64,000 nucleotides of DNA from NCBI GenBank assembly GCA_000720805.1, contig JODI01000035.1:37304-101303 (forward strand), in the 5' to 3' direction. Both the position numbers and the translations under genes were made by a program. The notes under the pieces were generated by a model. It made no database searches. It was not told where the DNA came from and saw only the letters and a list, made by a program, of their open reading frames with translations. The DNA is from Streptomyces violaceoruber (lineage in GTDB: Bacteria > Actinomycetota > Actinomycetes > Streptomycetales > Streptomycetaceae). Below, in pieces: positions 1 through 8,180 of the stretch (positions are counted from its first letter, which is position 1; every line of letters begins with the position of its first letter).

Positions 1-1253
1 TCTGCCATCCCGCGCTCACGCTCGATCGAGCCCAGGTCCACCAGCGTGTCGAGCACCGTGCGCAGGTCCCGGTCGGCGTGCTGGAACCACATCCGGTGCT
101 GGATATCCGATGCGCCGTCCAGCTGGAAGCCGGCCCGGTAGGCCAGGTACACGGAGTCACGCAGCCGCAGCCAGGGCATCGGGTACGGCAAGCTGTAGAG
201 CGTGTTCAGCACGTCCTCCAGCACATCCTCATAGACATCGAAGAGCATCGACTCCACATGCCAGCCACTGCGCGCCCCGATCACGGCCTGCCTCAGTTCG
301 AAGCACGCATCGAAGGCGCGCAACCACAGCTGAAGCGGATCAGCCAGCACCGGCCGGGCCTTGGCCACCGCATACAACCGCCCCTTGGCCACCCGGACCA
401 GCCGCGCCTTCTTCGCCCACTCCACCAGCAGCCCCAGCCGCGGCATGTCGGCCGAGGAGCGCACCCCCTCGGCCTTGTCACCGGTGCCCAGCAGGTCCAC
501 CAGCTCACGCGCGTCGGCCATCCGCAGCCGCCCCGCCGCCGTCACCACGCGGCCGTCACGGCCCGCCCACTCGGCGAGCCCGCGCAACTGCGCCACGATC
601 GTCGAGGCCTCGGCCCGTCGGCCCAGCTCGCCGTCCGGGGGCAGCACCACCGGCAGCTGCGGCTCGGCCCGAGCCTCACCGGACAGCACACGGCCGGTAA
701 ACCGCCGTTCCATGATCGCATCGAGGGCCTGCTCGTCGTAGACGACCTCCCCGCGCTGCGCCCGCTCCGTGAATCGCTGCAACGCCGCCCCGTCCAGGAC
801 GTCCACGCCCTGCTCGGCCGCGGTCATCGCCCAGAACTTCGCCAGACCCCAGCGGGTGCGGTCCGCCATCGCCGCCGGATACCGCTGCGCTGCCGCGTCG
901 ACCGCGGCGAGGGAGTCCTCGAGTGCGGGGCCGCGCGGGTCCGCCAAGTGCACGGCGTGCAGAAAGCGCAGCAGCGTACGCATGGTGTCCGGGGCGTCGC
1001 CGCGTTCCTCCCCGGGAAGCTCGGTGACGTTCTGGGGAAGCCAGGAGAGCAGCAGCTCCTCCACATGCCGCGGCTCCCACAGCCCCAGCCGACCATCCGC
1101 AGTCGCCCGGTGGCGGTAGTCCAGCGCCGCCTCGGCCAAGAACCCGTCCACCGGCAACCCCTGCTCCCCGGCCCACCGGACCAGCCGGTCGACCAGCAGC
1201 CCGCACGCCGCCTCGAACTCCTCCTCGGCCTCGGCTTCGAACCGCATCCGCAT
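1..1253 (-). CDS. Hypothetical protein, C-terminus cut by the window edge
   Basis: An uninterrupted minus-strand frame runs from an ATG at 1253 (protein begins MRMRFEAEAEEEF) off the left edge, 417 codons with no stop. The product looks soluble and helix-rich, with many Leu, Ala and Arg residues and no signal peptide, membrane segment or motif I recognise. The second ATG two codons in is an equally good start, as neither has a strong ribosome site. The opposite strand is also open across 78-1340 in a codon-aligned frame, which is common at this GC content; its product is His/Pro/Gln/Arg-rich and unlikely to be real. The gene lies beyond the outermost att copy, so it belongs either to an older integrated element or to the chromosome beyond. 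Function unknown. Confidence 0.6.
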   Translation of the reverse strand, partial: MRMRFEAEAEEEFEAACGLLVDRLVRWAGEQGLPVDGFLAEAALDYRHRATADGRLGLWEPRHVEELLLSWLPQNVTELPGEERGDAPDTMRTLLRFLHAVHLADPRGPALEDSLAAVDAAAQRYPAAMADRTRWGLAKFWAMTAAEQGVDVLDGAALQRFTERAQRGEVVYDEQALDAIMERRFTGRVLSGEARAEPQLPVVLPPDGELGRRAEASTIVAQLRGLAEWAGRDGRVVTAAGRLRMADARELVDLLGTGDKAEGVRSSADMPRLGLLVEWAKKARLVRVAKGRLYAVAKARPVLADPLQLWLRAFDACFELRQAVIGARSGWHVESMLFDVYEDVLEDVLNTLYSLPYPMPWLRLRDSVYLAYRAGFQLDGASDIQHRMWFQHADRDLRTVLDTLVDLGSIERERGMA

Positions 1254-1860
1254 GAAAACCCGCCCAACCTGTCCTCAGCACTCCCTGCCGCGCCACGCTA
1301 CCGCCCAACCGCGACGCCCAACGCGACCGGGGACGAGTAGCCAGCTACCCGCCAGGAGTGCGATCACGTGTTGTCGCGGCATGATCACGTTTTCGCTGAT
1401 CCGATCAGTGAGCCAAGGGCGATGTCGGCACGCATCAAGGCAACGGGGCGCGATGGAGGACCCGGGTGCGGAGGTATGCGAGACCCCTTTCCACCGACTG
1501 GCGAGAGACCTACCGTCGGACGCCCGACCGTCGAGACAGGCCCAGGGGGCCGACTGCCGACGGATCGCCCGAGCCGGACGTGTGATCCGTCGGGACCGAA
1601 CAGCCCCCGCGATACCGCGCGTTCCATCTGAGACCGGTGGATTTCACCCGCCGACACTGGGGCAGCGAGAATCTCCTGATGGAGGGTCACGCACGGTTGT
1701 CCACTGGCTGTCCACCAGGACCCTTCGCGCCAGCACGATCTATCCCCCGTGAGCGGGTAAAAGACCAGGTCAGAACCTTTGATCGTCGACCTCGTCACAG
1801 AAACCAGACCTCCGACCTACGCATTACGTGCGCAGACCACGAGTGCCTGATTGGCCCGGA
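1254..1860. other. Non-coding stretch left of the outer att unit
   Basis: I see no convincing gene. Open frames on both strands (for example 1385-1798 minus) give low-complexity Pro/Arg/Gly-rich products with no ribosome site. An integrase would be expected here if an intact element ended at the att copy at 1921, so its absence suggests deletion. A 15-bp piece matching the tRNA anticodon region (GACCTACGCATTACG) lies at 1814-1828. Confidence 0.5.
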
Positions 1861-1963
1861 TTCCAAGGTCAACCAAAGCAAGAAACCCCAGGTCAGAGGC
1901 CTAACCTGGGGTTCACCGTGGAGCCGCCTTCGGGATTCGAACCCGAGACCTACGCATTACGAG
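1861..1963. repeat. Outer att unit: element-end hairpin plus 43-bp tRNA-Thr 3' sequence (copy 1)
   Basis: This 103-bp block is repeated at 6943-7045 with one difference that I can see. Its first part is an inverted repeat (AACCCCAGGTCAG and its near complement) of the kind found at the end of an integrase gene. Its last 43 bp (1921-1963) are identical to the 3' part of the tRNA-Thr gene at 31570-31612. The unit therefore marks the integrase-side end of an older element, although no integrase gene remains beside it. Confidence 0.85.
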
Positions 1964-2497
1964 ACCGTGAGCGTTCGTGCCGCGTGGTGCCCGGTCGTGC
2001 TTCTGGGTGACGTTCTGCCCGATCAGAGCATGTGCGGCTGGTTGGTCTGTGCTACCTCGTATTACGTCATCCAAAGGCGTCCGGCCACCGGCTGGCCACC
2101 GAGACAGGCGCTGCGGGTAGCAAGGAACCAGATCACCCGGGTTGTCGGCCTCCCACAGACCCTCCTGTCGGCGTCGCAAGTCAGCATCATCGTCGTGCGA
2201 GGGGCCCTAGTGGACCAGGGCTTCAAGGACGAGGAGGGGCGTGCAGAGGCAGACTGTCAGGTACGGTCATCGTGCTGATCTCCTTCGAGGCATCGACACT
2301 TCGAAGATCAGCCGGTGGCCGTTCATCTATGCGGGCATCAGCCAGAAGCCGGAGCAAACCCCCGGATCAGGTCGAACCCGTACACCACTTCCCTGGACGC
2401 AGCCCCAGTTTTTCACGTTCCTGCGGCCAGTTCGTGGTTCTCCTTCGGGCAAGGATCATGAGCCTGGCTTCAGGGACTCCACGAAACCGAGGTCCGC
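1964..2497. other. Non-coding remnant DNA downstream of the hydrolase gene
   Basis: No supported gene. Frames on the plus strand (1637-2278, 2032-2532) are Pro/Arg/Gly-rich, cross the att copy and lack ribosome sites. The stretch lies 3' of the minus-strand operon and would hold its terminator, but I see no strong hairpin. Confidence 0.4.
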
Positions 2498-3694
2498 TCA
2501 CCGGGCCTCTGTCGGTTGATCCTGGCGCATGACGTCTCCAATGACCGAGGTGACGTAGGGAAGCTTCCAGTACGCCGAGTGGGTCCACATTCCGGTGCTG
2601 GCCTGGTGACTGACAGGCAGGTCCACCGGGGCGGTTCCGTCGTGTAGTTGGAACACCTTGGAAGCGGCGAAGGCCAGCATGTCCAACGGTTCCCAGAGGT
2701 TGGTCCAGCGGTTCAGGGAAGCCGGCAACGGCACGGGCATGCTCCCTCCGTAGGGAGTCAGTTGCCCTCCTCGGGGGTCGCAGACGTGGAAGAAGGCCGC
2801 CTGGGAGCCGAACGTGACCAGGGACTCGGTCCACAAGGGCACGGTGGCGGTGGCCATGTCAACGGCGATGACACCGCCCAGGCTGTGGGCCGCGATGCGC
2901 ACCGGACGGGCGGAGCTACGCCCGAGGTCGGGATGCACCTCATCGACGACCTGGCGTACGCGGGCGTGGATAGCGTCCCGGTGGCGTTGGTAGACGAGCA
3001 CATCGCCAAGGAAGCGCGTGGTGCCGGGACCGAATCGGCTCCGCACGGCGTGGTTCAGTCGCGCGCCCACTGCCTGAACAGCCGCGCCCGCGACACGGTC
3101 CAGATCGTTCAGTCGACGTCGTACTAGGGAGCGTACGCGGCTGTGGACGTCGGTTCCGCCACCGCGCAGCCCGTGATACGAGTCGTCCCAGTCGGGATCG
3201 GCTTCGTCCAGCAGCGACCGCGCTATAGAACGCCCCGTCTCCCGCAGCAACTGCGTATCGTCGGTGTGGCACAGCCACTCGGTGTCGGCCCACGCCTCTC
3301 TCATGTACTCCATGATTTGATCGGGATCGAGCCAAGAGCGGCCGCCGTCTCGCAGTCCTTCGTCCTCCCCACGGTCTCCTTCGCTCAGCTGTGCACGGAC
3401 GGCGTCCTCGACCTGCGACAGCTGCCGGACTTCGTCGATCGCCTCGTCGAACAGGGCCACGGCGACTGGATCGGCCAGGACGAGCTCCGGTTCCTCGCCG
3501 TCGCGCAAGGTGTCTCGATAGCTGTGGTAGGTGGGCAGCGCGGCGTCGATGAACTGGTCCTGCGCGCCCAGGTCACCCCAGTGGACCGGAACCATGTCGA
3601 CTCCGGTCGCCGCAGCGAGCGCTGACACGTCCGCGGTGAACTCTTCTCGATTGCGATTTGCGACGCCGTGGATGACGAAGACCGGATCTTTCAC
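2498..3694 (-). CDS. Alpha/beta-hydrolase (lipase/esterase-like), partner of the sigma-CHAT protein
   Basis: The 398-residue product starts at a GTG (MKDPVFVIHGVANR) that overlaps the TGA of the CHAT gene as GTGA, behind the ribosome site AAGGGGAG, so the pair is translationally coupled. The first strand VFVIHG and the nucleophile elbow AHSLGGV (Ser at about residue 271) are those of an alpha/beta-hydrolase resembling DUF676 or lipase-like families. A later LWEPLDM and a C-terminal THSAYW could supply the Asp and His. A long acidic, helical insert lies between about residues 60 and 230. There is no signal peptide, so it should act in the cytoplasm or at the inner membrane face. I infer an effector, perhaps a lipase controlled by the CHAT protease; this is not shown by sequence alone. 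Confidence 0.8.
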   Translation of the reverse strand: MKDPVFVIHGVANRNREEFTADVSALAAATGVDMVPVHWGDLGAQDQFIDAALPTYHSYRDTLRDGEEPELVLADPVAVALFDEAIDEVRQLSQVEDAVRAQLSEGDRGEDEGLRDGGRSWLDPDQIMEYMREAWADTEWLCHTDDTQLLRETGRSIARSLLDEADPDWDDSYHGLRGGGTDVHSRVRSLVRRRLNDLDRVAGAAVQAVGARLNHAVRSRFGPGTTRFLGDVLVYQRHRDAIHARVRQVVDEVHPDLGRSSARPVRIAAHSLGGVIAVDMATATVPLWTESLVTFGSQAAFFHVCDPRGGQLTPYGGSMPVPLPASLNRWTNLWEPLDMLAFAASKVFQLHDGTAPVDLPVSHQASTGMWTHSAYWKLPYVTSVIGDVMRQDQPTEAR

Positions 3695-6258
3695 GTACCA
3701 CTCCCCTTCAACGCGGTGGTGTTCGCGGTCGCTGCTGGGCTGCCGTACACGGCGTAGGCCAGCCATGTCGGATCGCCAGCGTGCAGGTCACGGGTGGCCT
3801 GCCGGGCCACGAGTGATGACTTGCCGAGTGGCTGCCGATGCGTGATCAATTGATCGTAAAAGGTCTCGGCGAACTTCAAGGCAGATCGTGACCGCACGGG
3901 CCAGAGAGTACCGACGAACGCCCCCGCTCCCGCGTTGAGGAACTGGGGTGCCCATCCCAGGCTCTCGCCGAACCAGTCGATCTCCCCGGCGCTTCGGCAG
4001 GCGTTGAAGAACACGAGAGGGCGATGGGGGCGCAGGGTCCGCAGTTGTGCCGATGAGGCCAGGTCGATGGGGTCGAACGGTCCGTCGGCCATGGTCACGC
4101 ATGATCCGGTGCCCGTGAAAGCGTTGTGGCAGGCGAAGTGAAGCACGCCAGCGTGTCCGCCCTCGATCAGTGCGGTCAGCGCCGCTCGCTCGGTGAACAC
4201 CCCGGCGTCGGATACCTCTGTGCCCAACCTGGAACGAAGGGATGCCACTTCCTCGCTCGCATCGTCCGGGGAGCCGGGAGGAACCACGAATGCCACGCCC
4301 GGCAGGCTCAGGCTGCGGACTCTGTCCTGCCCGTGCACCCGGCGCACCACGGGGAGCCATTCCGCCAGGAAACCTCTGCCCTCATATCCCTCGTTCATTG
4401 GATATAGCAGCTCCCAGGGGACGATGTCGTGCTCGCCCAGGACGGTGAATGCTGTGACGCGGTCGACTTCCTCCCAGAATTGGCTCTGGATGCGCTGGGG
4501 GACCACGGATTTCCATAGCTCTACGCCTTGGCTCTTCAGACGGTTGGACAGCCACGAGGTATCCCCGCCGCCTGTGCCTGTGGCGGTCTTCGCGGCTTTC
4601 CTCAGCTCGGCGTAGATGGCTTCGGAGGCTTTGCGGGGGTCACCACCCCGGAAGTCGACGATCTCCCGTGCGTAGAACGTCTCACTGATCAGTTGGAAGC
4701 TGAAGGCGCCGTCCCCGCCCTCCTTGAGGACCTGGAGAGTGACTTCCCCGGGATCGAACGCCACGGAGGCCAGCGGCGCGTGGCGCTGTGGGCCGTCTCT
4801 TGTGACGCTGCCGGGCCCGACCGACATTTGACAGGTCACCTCACCGAGAAAGGTGCCACCCCGGAACGCGCGAACTGTCACTTCATGCAGCCCTGGCTTC
4901 TCTGCCCTCAGGCGGAAAAGCAGCACGTCCGAGTCCCGGCCGGGCATGACGTGCAACTCGTGCTGCAACTCATCGACGGCCACGAGACCAGGGGCATGAA
5001 CGGTGACCATCACCTGTGCCCCTTCCGGCGGGAGAAGGAAGGAACGCAGGCGCACGCCCCTTTCACTGCCACGGACGATCTGTACATGCAGCGGTACCAC
5101 CCGGCCGGGCGAGGTTTGCTCGGCCAACTCCGCAACCAGTGACCGCGGCTCCATCGAACCACCTTCACCGGGGCGGCTGTCCGAAGGCGGAGTGAAGGGA
5201 GGCTGCAGAGGACTCGCCGAGGTCATGTCTGTTGGTAACTGCGCAGGTGGAGTTTTGGGATTGGTCACCGGCGGTGGTGGCGCCGGAGGTGTCTTCGATG
5301 CGCCCGAGTCCGTCTGCTCGTACCAAGCTGGCGGGACGTAGTCGATCGTGAACTCGCCTGTTACCTCAGCGTCGTCGTCGGAGGTCTTCCACCCGTCGCG
5401 GTCCCGGTTTGCCGTCAACCGGCCCGTCGAGGCAGGAGGCTCGTCGCTTGGAGCAGGCGGGATATCCAGCTCGTCGTTGGCTTCGCCTTCCTCGAGCAAT
5501 GCGACTGCAGCGCTAAGTCGGTGAAGCTCGAAAGGGCCTGGCAGTGCGGCACCCTGTGGACCAGAAGCAGGAAGCGAAAGGCTCGCATCACTGGGGCTGA
5601 ATACGTCCTGGGCTTCGGCAGGGGGAGACTGGGACGTGAAGTTGCACTGGGGGACGGACCGCTCGGGAGCGGCAGCGTCAGTTCGACTGCCGTCCCTGGC
5701 GGCGAGGCGGGCTCGAAGGCGGCGCAGGCAGCGCTGGCGCAGCGGCCCGATGCTGCCGATTGAGATACCTAGTGCGGCGGACACCTCCTGGTAGCTGGGC
5801 TGCGGAGAGGCCATCAGCACGCGCAGCAACCGCTTGCAGTGTTCGCCGAGTCCCTCGAACTCCTGCCACAACTGCCGGATCCGCTCGGTCTCGTCTGCCG
5901 CCTCCTCGGAGTTGAGGAACGACTGCTCGGGCCTACGGTCCTCGCTGGCCGAATCGAGCAGCTGCAGATCGTCCGTCGGGGCCAGCCGCTTCAACCTCTT
6001 GAGCACCTTCAGGCACTCGTGGCGCGCGGTGCTGGCCAGCCACACCCCCGCCCTGTCCGTCTCGCGGATCCGCCCGGCATGCTGGGCGAAGCGGAACCAG
6101 ACCGTCTGGTACACCTCGTGCGCGTCGGCGTCGGACAGCTGGTGAGTACGCACGACGGCCCACACCAGCGGGCTCAACCCTTCAACCAGCGCCTTCCAGG
6201 CCGCCGGGTCGCCGTCGACGGCCGACCGGACGAGCGCGCCGACCTCTGTTCGGTCCAC
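3691..6258 (-). CDS. ECF-sigma-like region fused to a CHAT caspase-like protease
   Basis: The 855-residue protein has three parts. Residues 20-90 resemble sigma-70 region 2 (LVWAVVRTHQLSDADAHEVY...WLASTARHECLKVL) and 140-185 resemble region 4 (YQEVSAALGISIGSIGPLRQRCLRRLRARL). A long Pro/Ser/Asp-rich linker follows (190-370), then a predicted beta-rich stretch (385-480). The C-terminal 600-845 is a CHAT protease domain, with DIVPWELLYP, the His motif LHFACHN (His711) and the Cys motif VFFNACRSAGE (Cys754). Families of this kind combine a sensor or regulatory module with a caspase-like protease. The next gene overlaps it by 4 bp. The sigma part may still bind RNA polymerase or promoter DNA, or may have been reused as an adaptor. 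Confidence 0.85.
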   Translation of the reverse strand: MDRTEVGALVRSAVDGDPAAWKALVEGLSPLVWAVVRTHQLSDADAHEVYQTVWFRFAQHAGRIRETDRAGVWLASTARHECLKVLKRLKRLAPTDDLQLLDSASEDRRPEQSFLNSEEAADETERIRQLWQEFEGLGEHCKRLLRVLMASPQPSYQEVSAALGISIGSIGPLRQRCLRRLRARLAARDGSRTDAAAPERSVPQCNFTSQSPPAEAQDVFSPSDASLSLPASGPQGAALPGPFELHRLSAAVALLEEGEANDELDIPPAPSDEPPASTGRLTANRDRDGWKTSDDDAEVTGEFTIDYVPPAWYEQTDSGASKTPPAPPPPVTNPKTPPAQLPTDMTSASPLQPPFTPPSDSRPGEGGSMEPRSLVAELAEQTSPGRVVPLHVQIVRGSERGVRLRSFLLPPEGAQVMVTVHAPGLVAVDELQHELHVMPGRDSDVLLFRLRAEKPGLHEVTVRAFRGGTFLGEVTCQMSVGPGSVTRDGPQRHAPLASVAFDPGEVTLQVLKEGGDGAFSFQLISETFYAREIVDFRGGDPRKASEAIYAELRKAAKTATGTGGGDTSWLSNRLKSQGVELWKSVVPQRIQSQFWEEVDRVTAFTVLGEHDIVPWELLYPMNEGYEGRGFLAEWLPVVRRVHGQDRVRSLSLPGVAFVVPPGSPDDASEEVASLRSRLGTEVSDAGVFTERAALTALIEGGHAGVLHFACHNAFTGTGSCVTMADGPFDPIDLASSAQLRTLRPHRPLVFFNACRSAGEIDWFGESLGWAPQFLNAGAGAFVGTLWPVRSRSALKFAETFYDQLITHRQPLGKSSLVARQATRDLHAGDPTWLAYAVYGSPAATANTTALKGSGT

Positions 6259-6485
6259 AGCCCACCCCTCGTGTACGGCAAGTCATCGTAAGCCGATGAA
6301 GGATCGGTTCTACCCTCCACCGACAGCAGAGGAACTGCCGTCTTCAGCACTTCCCTGCAGAAGGGCTACACCCTGCTTGGGTTCACCCGAAGCTGGCTGA
6401 TCTCCTGATGCTGCCGTCGCTCTGCCGCCGCCGCAGGACTTCATGCGAACCCGCTCATGCCCCGCGACCTGCTCTGGGTTCTCGG
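6259..6485. other. Upstream region of the sigma-CHAT operon
   Basis: The stretch lies between the start of the sigma-CHAT gene (6258, minus strand) and the stop of the CHAT remnant. It should contain the operon promoter. I see no clear -35/-10 pair and no gene. Confidence 0.35.
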
Positions 6486-6632
6486 TCAGACGAGGGTAGA
6501 ACGAGCGGCGGGGCTCCCGTAAACGGCGTAGGCAAGCCAGGAGGGGTCACCGCCGTGGTTGCGGATGGCTTGGCGGGCCTTCATCGACGCCTCTCCCAAG
6601 GGAGTCTGGGCTTGATCCGTTTTGACGGACAT
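6486..6632 (-). pseudogene. C-terminal fragment of a second CHAT protease gene
   Basis: Read on the minus strand to a TGA at 6486-6488, the frame gives QTPLGEASMKARQAIRN, then GGDPSWLAYAVYGSPAA. This matches the last 40 or so residues of the intact CHAT protein (QPLGKSSLVARQATRD, then GDPTWLAYAVYGSPAA) with several substitutions. The frame is closed by a stop at about 6639, so no His/Cys catalytic part survives. The divergence says it is a remnant of a related but distinct CHAT gene, not a fresh duplication. It sits just upstream of the living operon, as expected from cargo replacement by recombination. Confidence 0.8.
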
Positions 6633-6942
6633 CCGAGATCAGGGGCCCTGCTCTGGAAGGGTGCCCGGCGACCGCCCGAACAGGGACGCAGGTTGGACGC
6701 TCAGTTGTCGGGACGCCACAACTATGGCTCCCCCGTGGACCACCAATCTCGCGGTTGGCCGGGAGCAGGTCTGCACGCTCGGCCACCACATGGCCACCAT
6801 GCCAATCCGACCGGCCCGAAGAAGAGCGACCGCAAGAGACAAAAGACCAGTTCACAGCCCTGCAGAGTAGAACCGCCACTGACTGCAAACCGCAGACCTA
6901 CGCATTGCAATGCATAGACAGAACATGCCCGATCAGCCCGAC
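6633..6942. other. Non-coding remnant with a decayed tRNA-like piece
   Basis: No supported gene; several overlapping short frames are Arg/Pro-rich shadows. GACCTACGCATT at 6895-6906 repeats the anticodon-stem part of the att core and sits in the position equivalent to the piece at 1814-1828 beside the outer att unit. An integrase expected next to the att copy is missing. Confidence 0.4.
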
Positions 6943-7045
6943 TTCCAAGGTCAACCAAAGCAAGAAACCCCAGGTCAGAGGCCTGACCTGGGGTTCACCG
7001 TGGAGCCGCCTTCGGGATTCGAACCCGAGACCTACGCATTACGAG
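6943..7045. repeat. Middle att unit: element-end hairpin plus 43-bp tRNA-Thr 3' sequence (copy 2)
   Basis: This second copy of the 103-bp block has a perfect 13-bp hairpin at 6966-6995 (AACCCCAGGTCAG / CTGACCTGGGGTT) followed by the 43-bp att sequence at 7003-7045. It is at once the right end of the degraded element and the left end (attL) of the complete AICE. Confidence 0.85.
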
Positions 7046-7162
7046 TTGTCCGATCTTGATCCGGGGGCGTCCGCAGGTGTCCGGGAAGCAGGCGTCATGC
7101 CTGCTCAGAGAGGTTTGTGGTCCTCAGCGGACGACATCGGACACGCCCGGATTGACGGCGGG

Positions 7163-7184
7163 TTGAGACCACGTTTGAGACCAC
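7163..7184. promoter_or_regulatory. Candidate arm-type integrase sites at the attL side
   Basis: TTGAGACCAC occurs twice in direct orientation (7163-7172 and 7175-7184), 12 bp from start to start. The same motif pair, TTGAGACCA and ATGAGACCAC, with the same 12-bp spacing, lies at 31457-31478 just inside the other end. In the excised circle the two pairs would flank the att core, as arm-type sites of tyrosine integrases do. Confidence 0.55.
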
Positions 7185-7760
7185 AGCGGGATGGCTCCGC
7201 CGGTCGCTGACCTGGTCAAAAACCAAACCGCCATCGGGCGGCCGTCCTCCTCGCGGTGGCACAGCGCCATCGCGCTGGCCTTCAGGGGTCCACCGCACCG
7301 GGGAGGCAGGTTGGTATGGACTCGGTCGGCAGCCCTGTATCCCCGTGCTCCCGTAGCCTGAGCTCTCAGCTTGGGAAGCTGCGGTCATTTGCGGCCCGTT
7401 GGGGCGCTGACCTGCGCGATCGGTGGGGCTGTGGCTTCTTCGGGCTCGACTGCTTTCACCGTGGTTCCCCGCTGTTCCCCGCTCGATCTGGTGTGGTTGT
7501 GGTGCGGGGCCGACGGGCGTCGCAACAGTGGCTACGGTCGGCGGACGGCCCAGGGTTGATCATCACGGTACGGCCGATCAGCCGACTGCGCGCCTTCCCT
7601 GCGGACCGTCTGCACCTCAGCCAATGACAGTCAGCAACAAGGGTGGGCGCGCCGACCGACCACGCACGCGTGTGCCTCGCTGCACCCCCACCGGCCTCAG
7701 CCACGCTGCCAGTGCCGTTGACGAAAGCAAGCCGCAGCGGCCGTTCCGTGACGACGATGC

Positions 7761-7779
7761 CCCAAGCTCTCAGCTTGGG
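7761..7779 (-). terminator. Hairpin downstream of the NACHT operon
   Basis: A perfect 8-bp stem (CCCAAGCT / AGCTTGGG) with a 3-nt loop lies about 115 nt beyond the stop of the last operon gene. It has no U-tract, as is common for Streptomyces terminators. Confidence 0.5.
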
Positions 7780-7893
7780 AATTCATGTGATCTTGGGGTG
7801 GCTAGGCAAGGCGCACGACTGGATTACCCGGTGTTCGTTTGGCACGCACGCGACCGGATTACGTGCGGTGACGTTCCTAGTAGGCCCATCTGG

Positions 7894-8175
7894 TCAAAGA
7901 GGCCTCGGTGGTCCCGGAGGGCCGAAATCGATGGGCGCCGGCGTAACCTCACTCATATCTTCGGGAACCTCCCCACGCCGCACCCGCTGGATGGCATGGG
8001 TCGCGTTCTGACGCACCTCATCGCGTGCTGTGTTGCTGTTGGCAATGGCGGCGAATGCGTCAGCCGCCTCTTCTGTGTAGCCCAATTCGGCAAGAAGGTT
8101 TGCCGAATTGAACCGATCCATATCGCGCTCTGCCTCGTTCTTGGCAGCACGCAGGAGTGCAGACTTTTCATCCAT
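7894..8175 (-). CDS. Small helical protein, last gene of the Trypco2-NACHT operon
   Basis: The 93-residue product begins MDEKSALLRAAKNEAERDMD and ends in a Pro-rich tail (DFGPPGPPRPL). The ATG at 8175 is chosen because GGAGGTGATC precedes it at ideal distance. That ribosome site is formed by the last codons and stop of the NACHT gene (Arg-Trp-Arg-stop, CGG TGG AGG TGA), so translation should be coupled. The body (NLLAELGYTEEAADAFAAIANS) reads like one or two HEAT- or TPR-type helical hairpins. I do not recognise the family; a NACHT-associated accessory or detached HEAT piece is an inference. Confidence 0.7.
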   Translation of the reverse strand: MDEKSALLRAAKNEAERDMDRFNSANLLAELGYTEEAADAFAAIANSNTARDEVRQNATHAIQRVRRGEVPEDMSEVTPAPIDFGPPGPPRPL

Positions 8176-8180
8176 TCCGA

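Larger units (their letters stand above)
1964..7045. mobile_element. Degraded integrative element between att copies 1 and 2, carrying a sigma-CHAT/hydrolase operon
   Basis: The segment is bounded by the identical 43-bp tRNA-derived repeats at 1921-1963 and 7003-7045. Its right end has the same hairpin-plus-att unit as the element to its left, so the two belonged to one integration family. No integrase, excisionase, replication or transfer gene is visible. What remains is the two-gene operon at 2498-6258, a C-terminal scrap of a second CHAT gene at 6486-6632, and non-coding remnants. I infer an element immobilised by loss of int while its presumed defence cargo was kept. Confidence 0.7.
7046..7893. 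other. Non-coding stretch between attL and the NACHT operon
   Basis: No supported gene. It contains the arm-site candidates (7163-7184) and a perfect hairpin CCCAAGCT-CTC-AGCTTGGG at 7761-7779 that could end the minus-strand NACHT operon. A partial copy of that hairpin (AGCTCTCAGCTTGGGA) lies near 7362-7377. Confidence 0.45.

Noticed and set aside
78..1340. Plus-strand 420-residue open frame
   Set aside because: It is codon-aligned opposite the minus-strand gene, has a His/Gln/Pro/Arg-rich product and no ribosome site.
1385..1798. Minus-strand 137-residue frame near the outer att unit
   Set aside because: No ribosome site, no recognisable motif, lies in what looks like remnant DNA.
1921..1963. 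tRNA gene at the outer att copy (and at 7003-7045)
   Set aside because: Only the 3' part is present; the D-arm and 5' acceptor strand are missing, so these are att copies and not tRNA genes.
2498..3766. Longer start for the hydrolase at 3766
   Set aside because: The extra 24 residues overlap the CHAT C-terminus; the GTG at 3694 has a ribosome site and begins directly at the first beta strand.
1964..7045. An insertion sequence explaining the degraded element
   Set aside because: No transposase or terminal inverted repeats were found; the boundaries are tRNA-derived att repeats.
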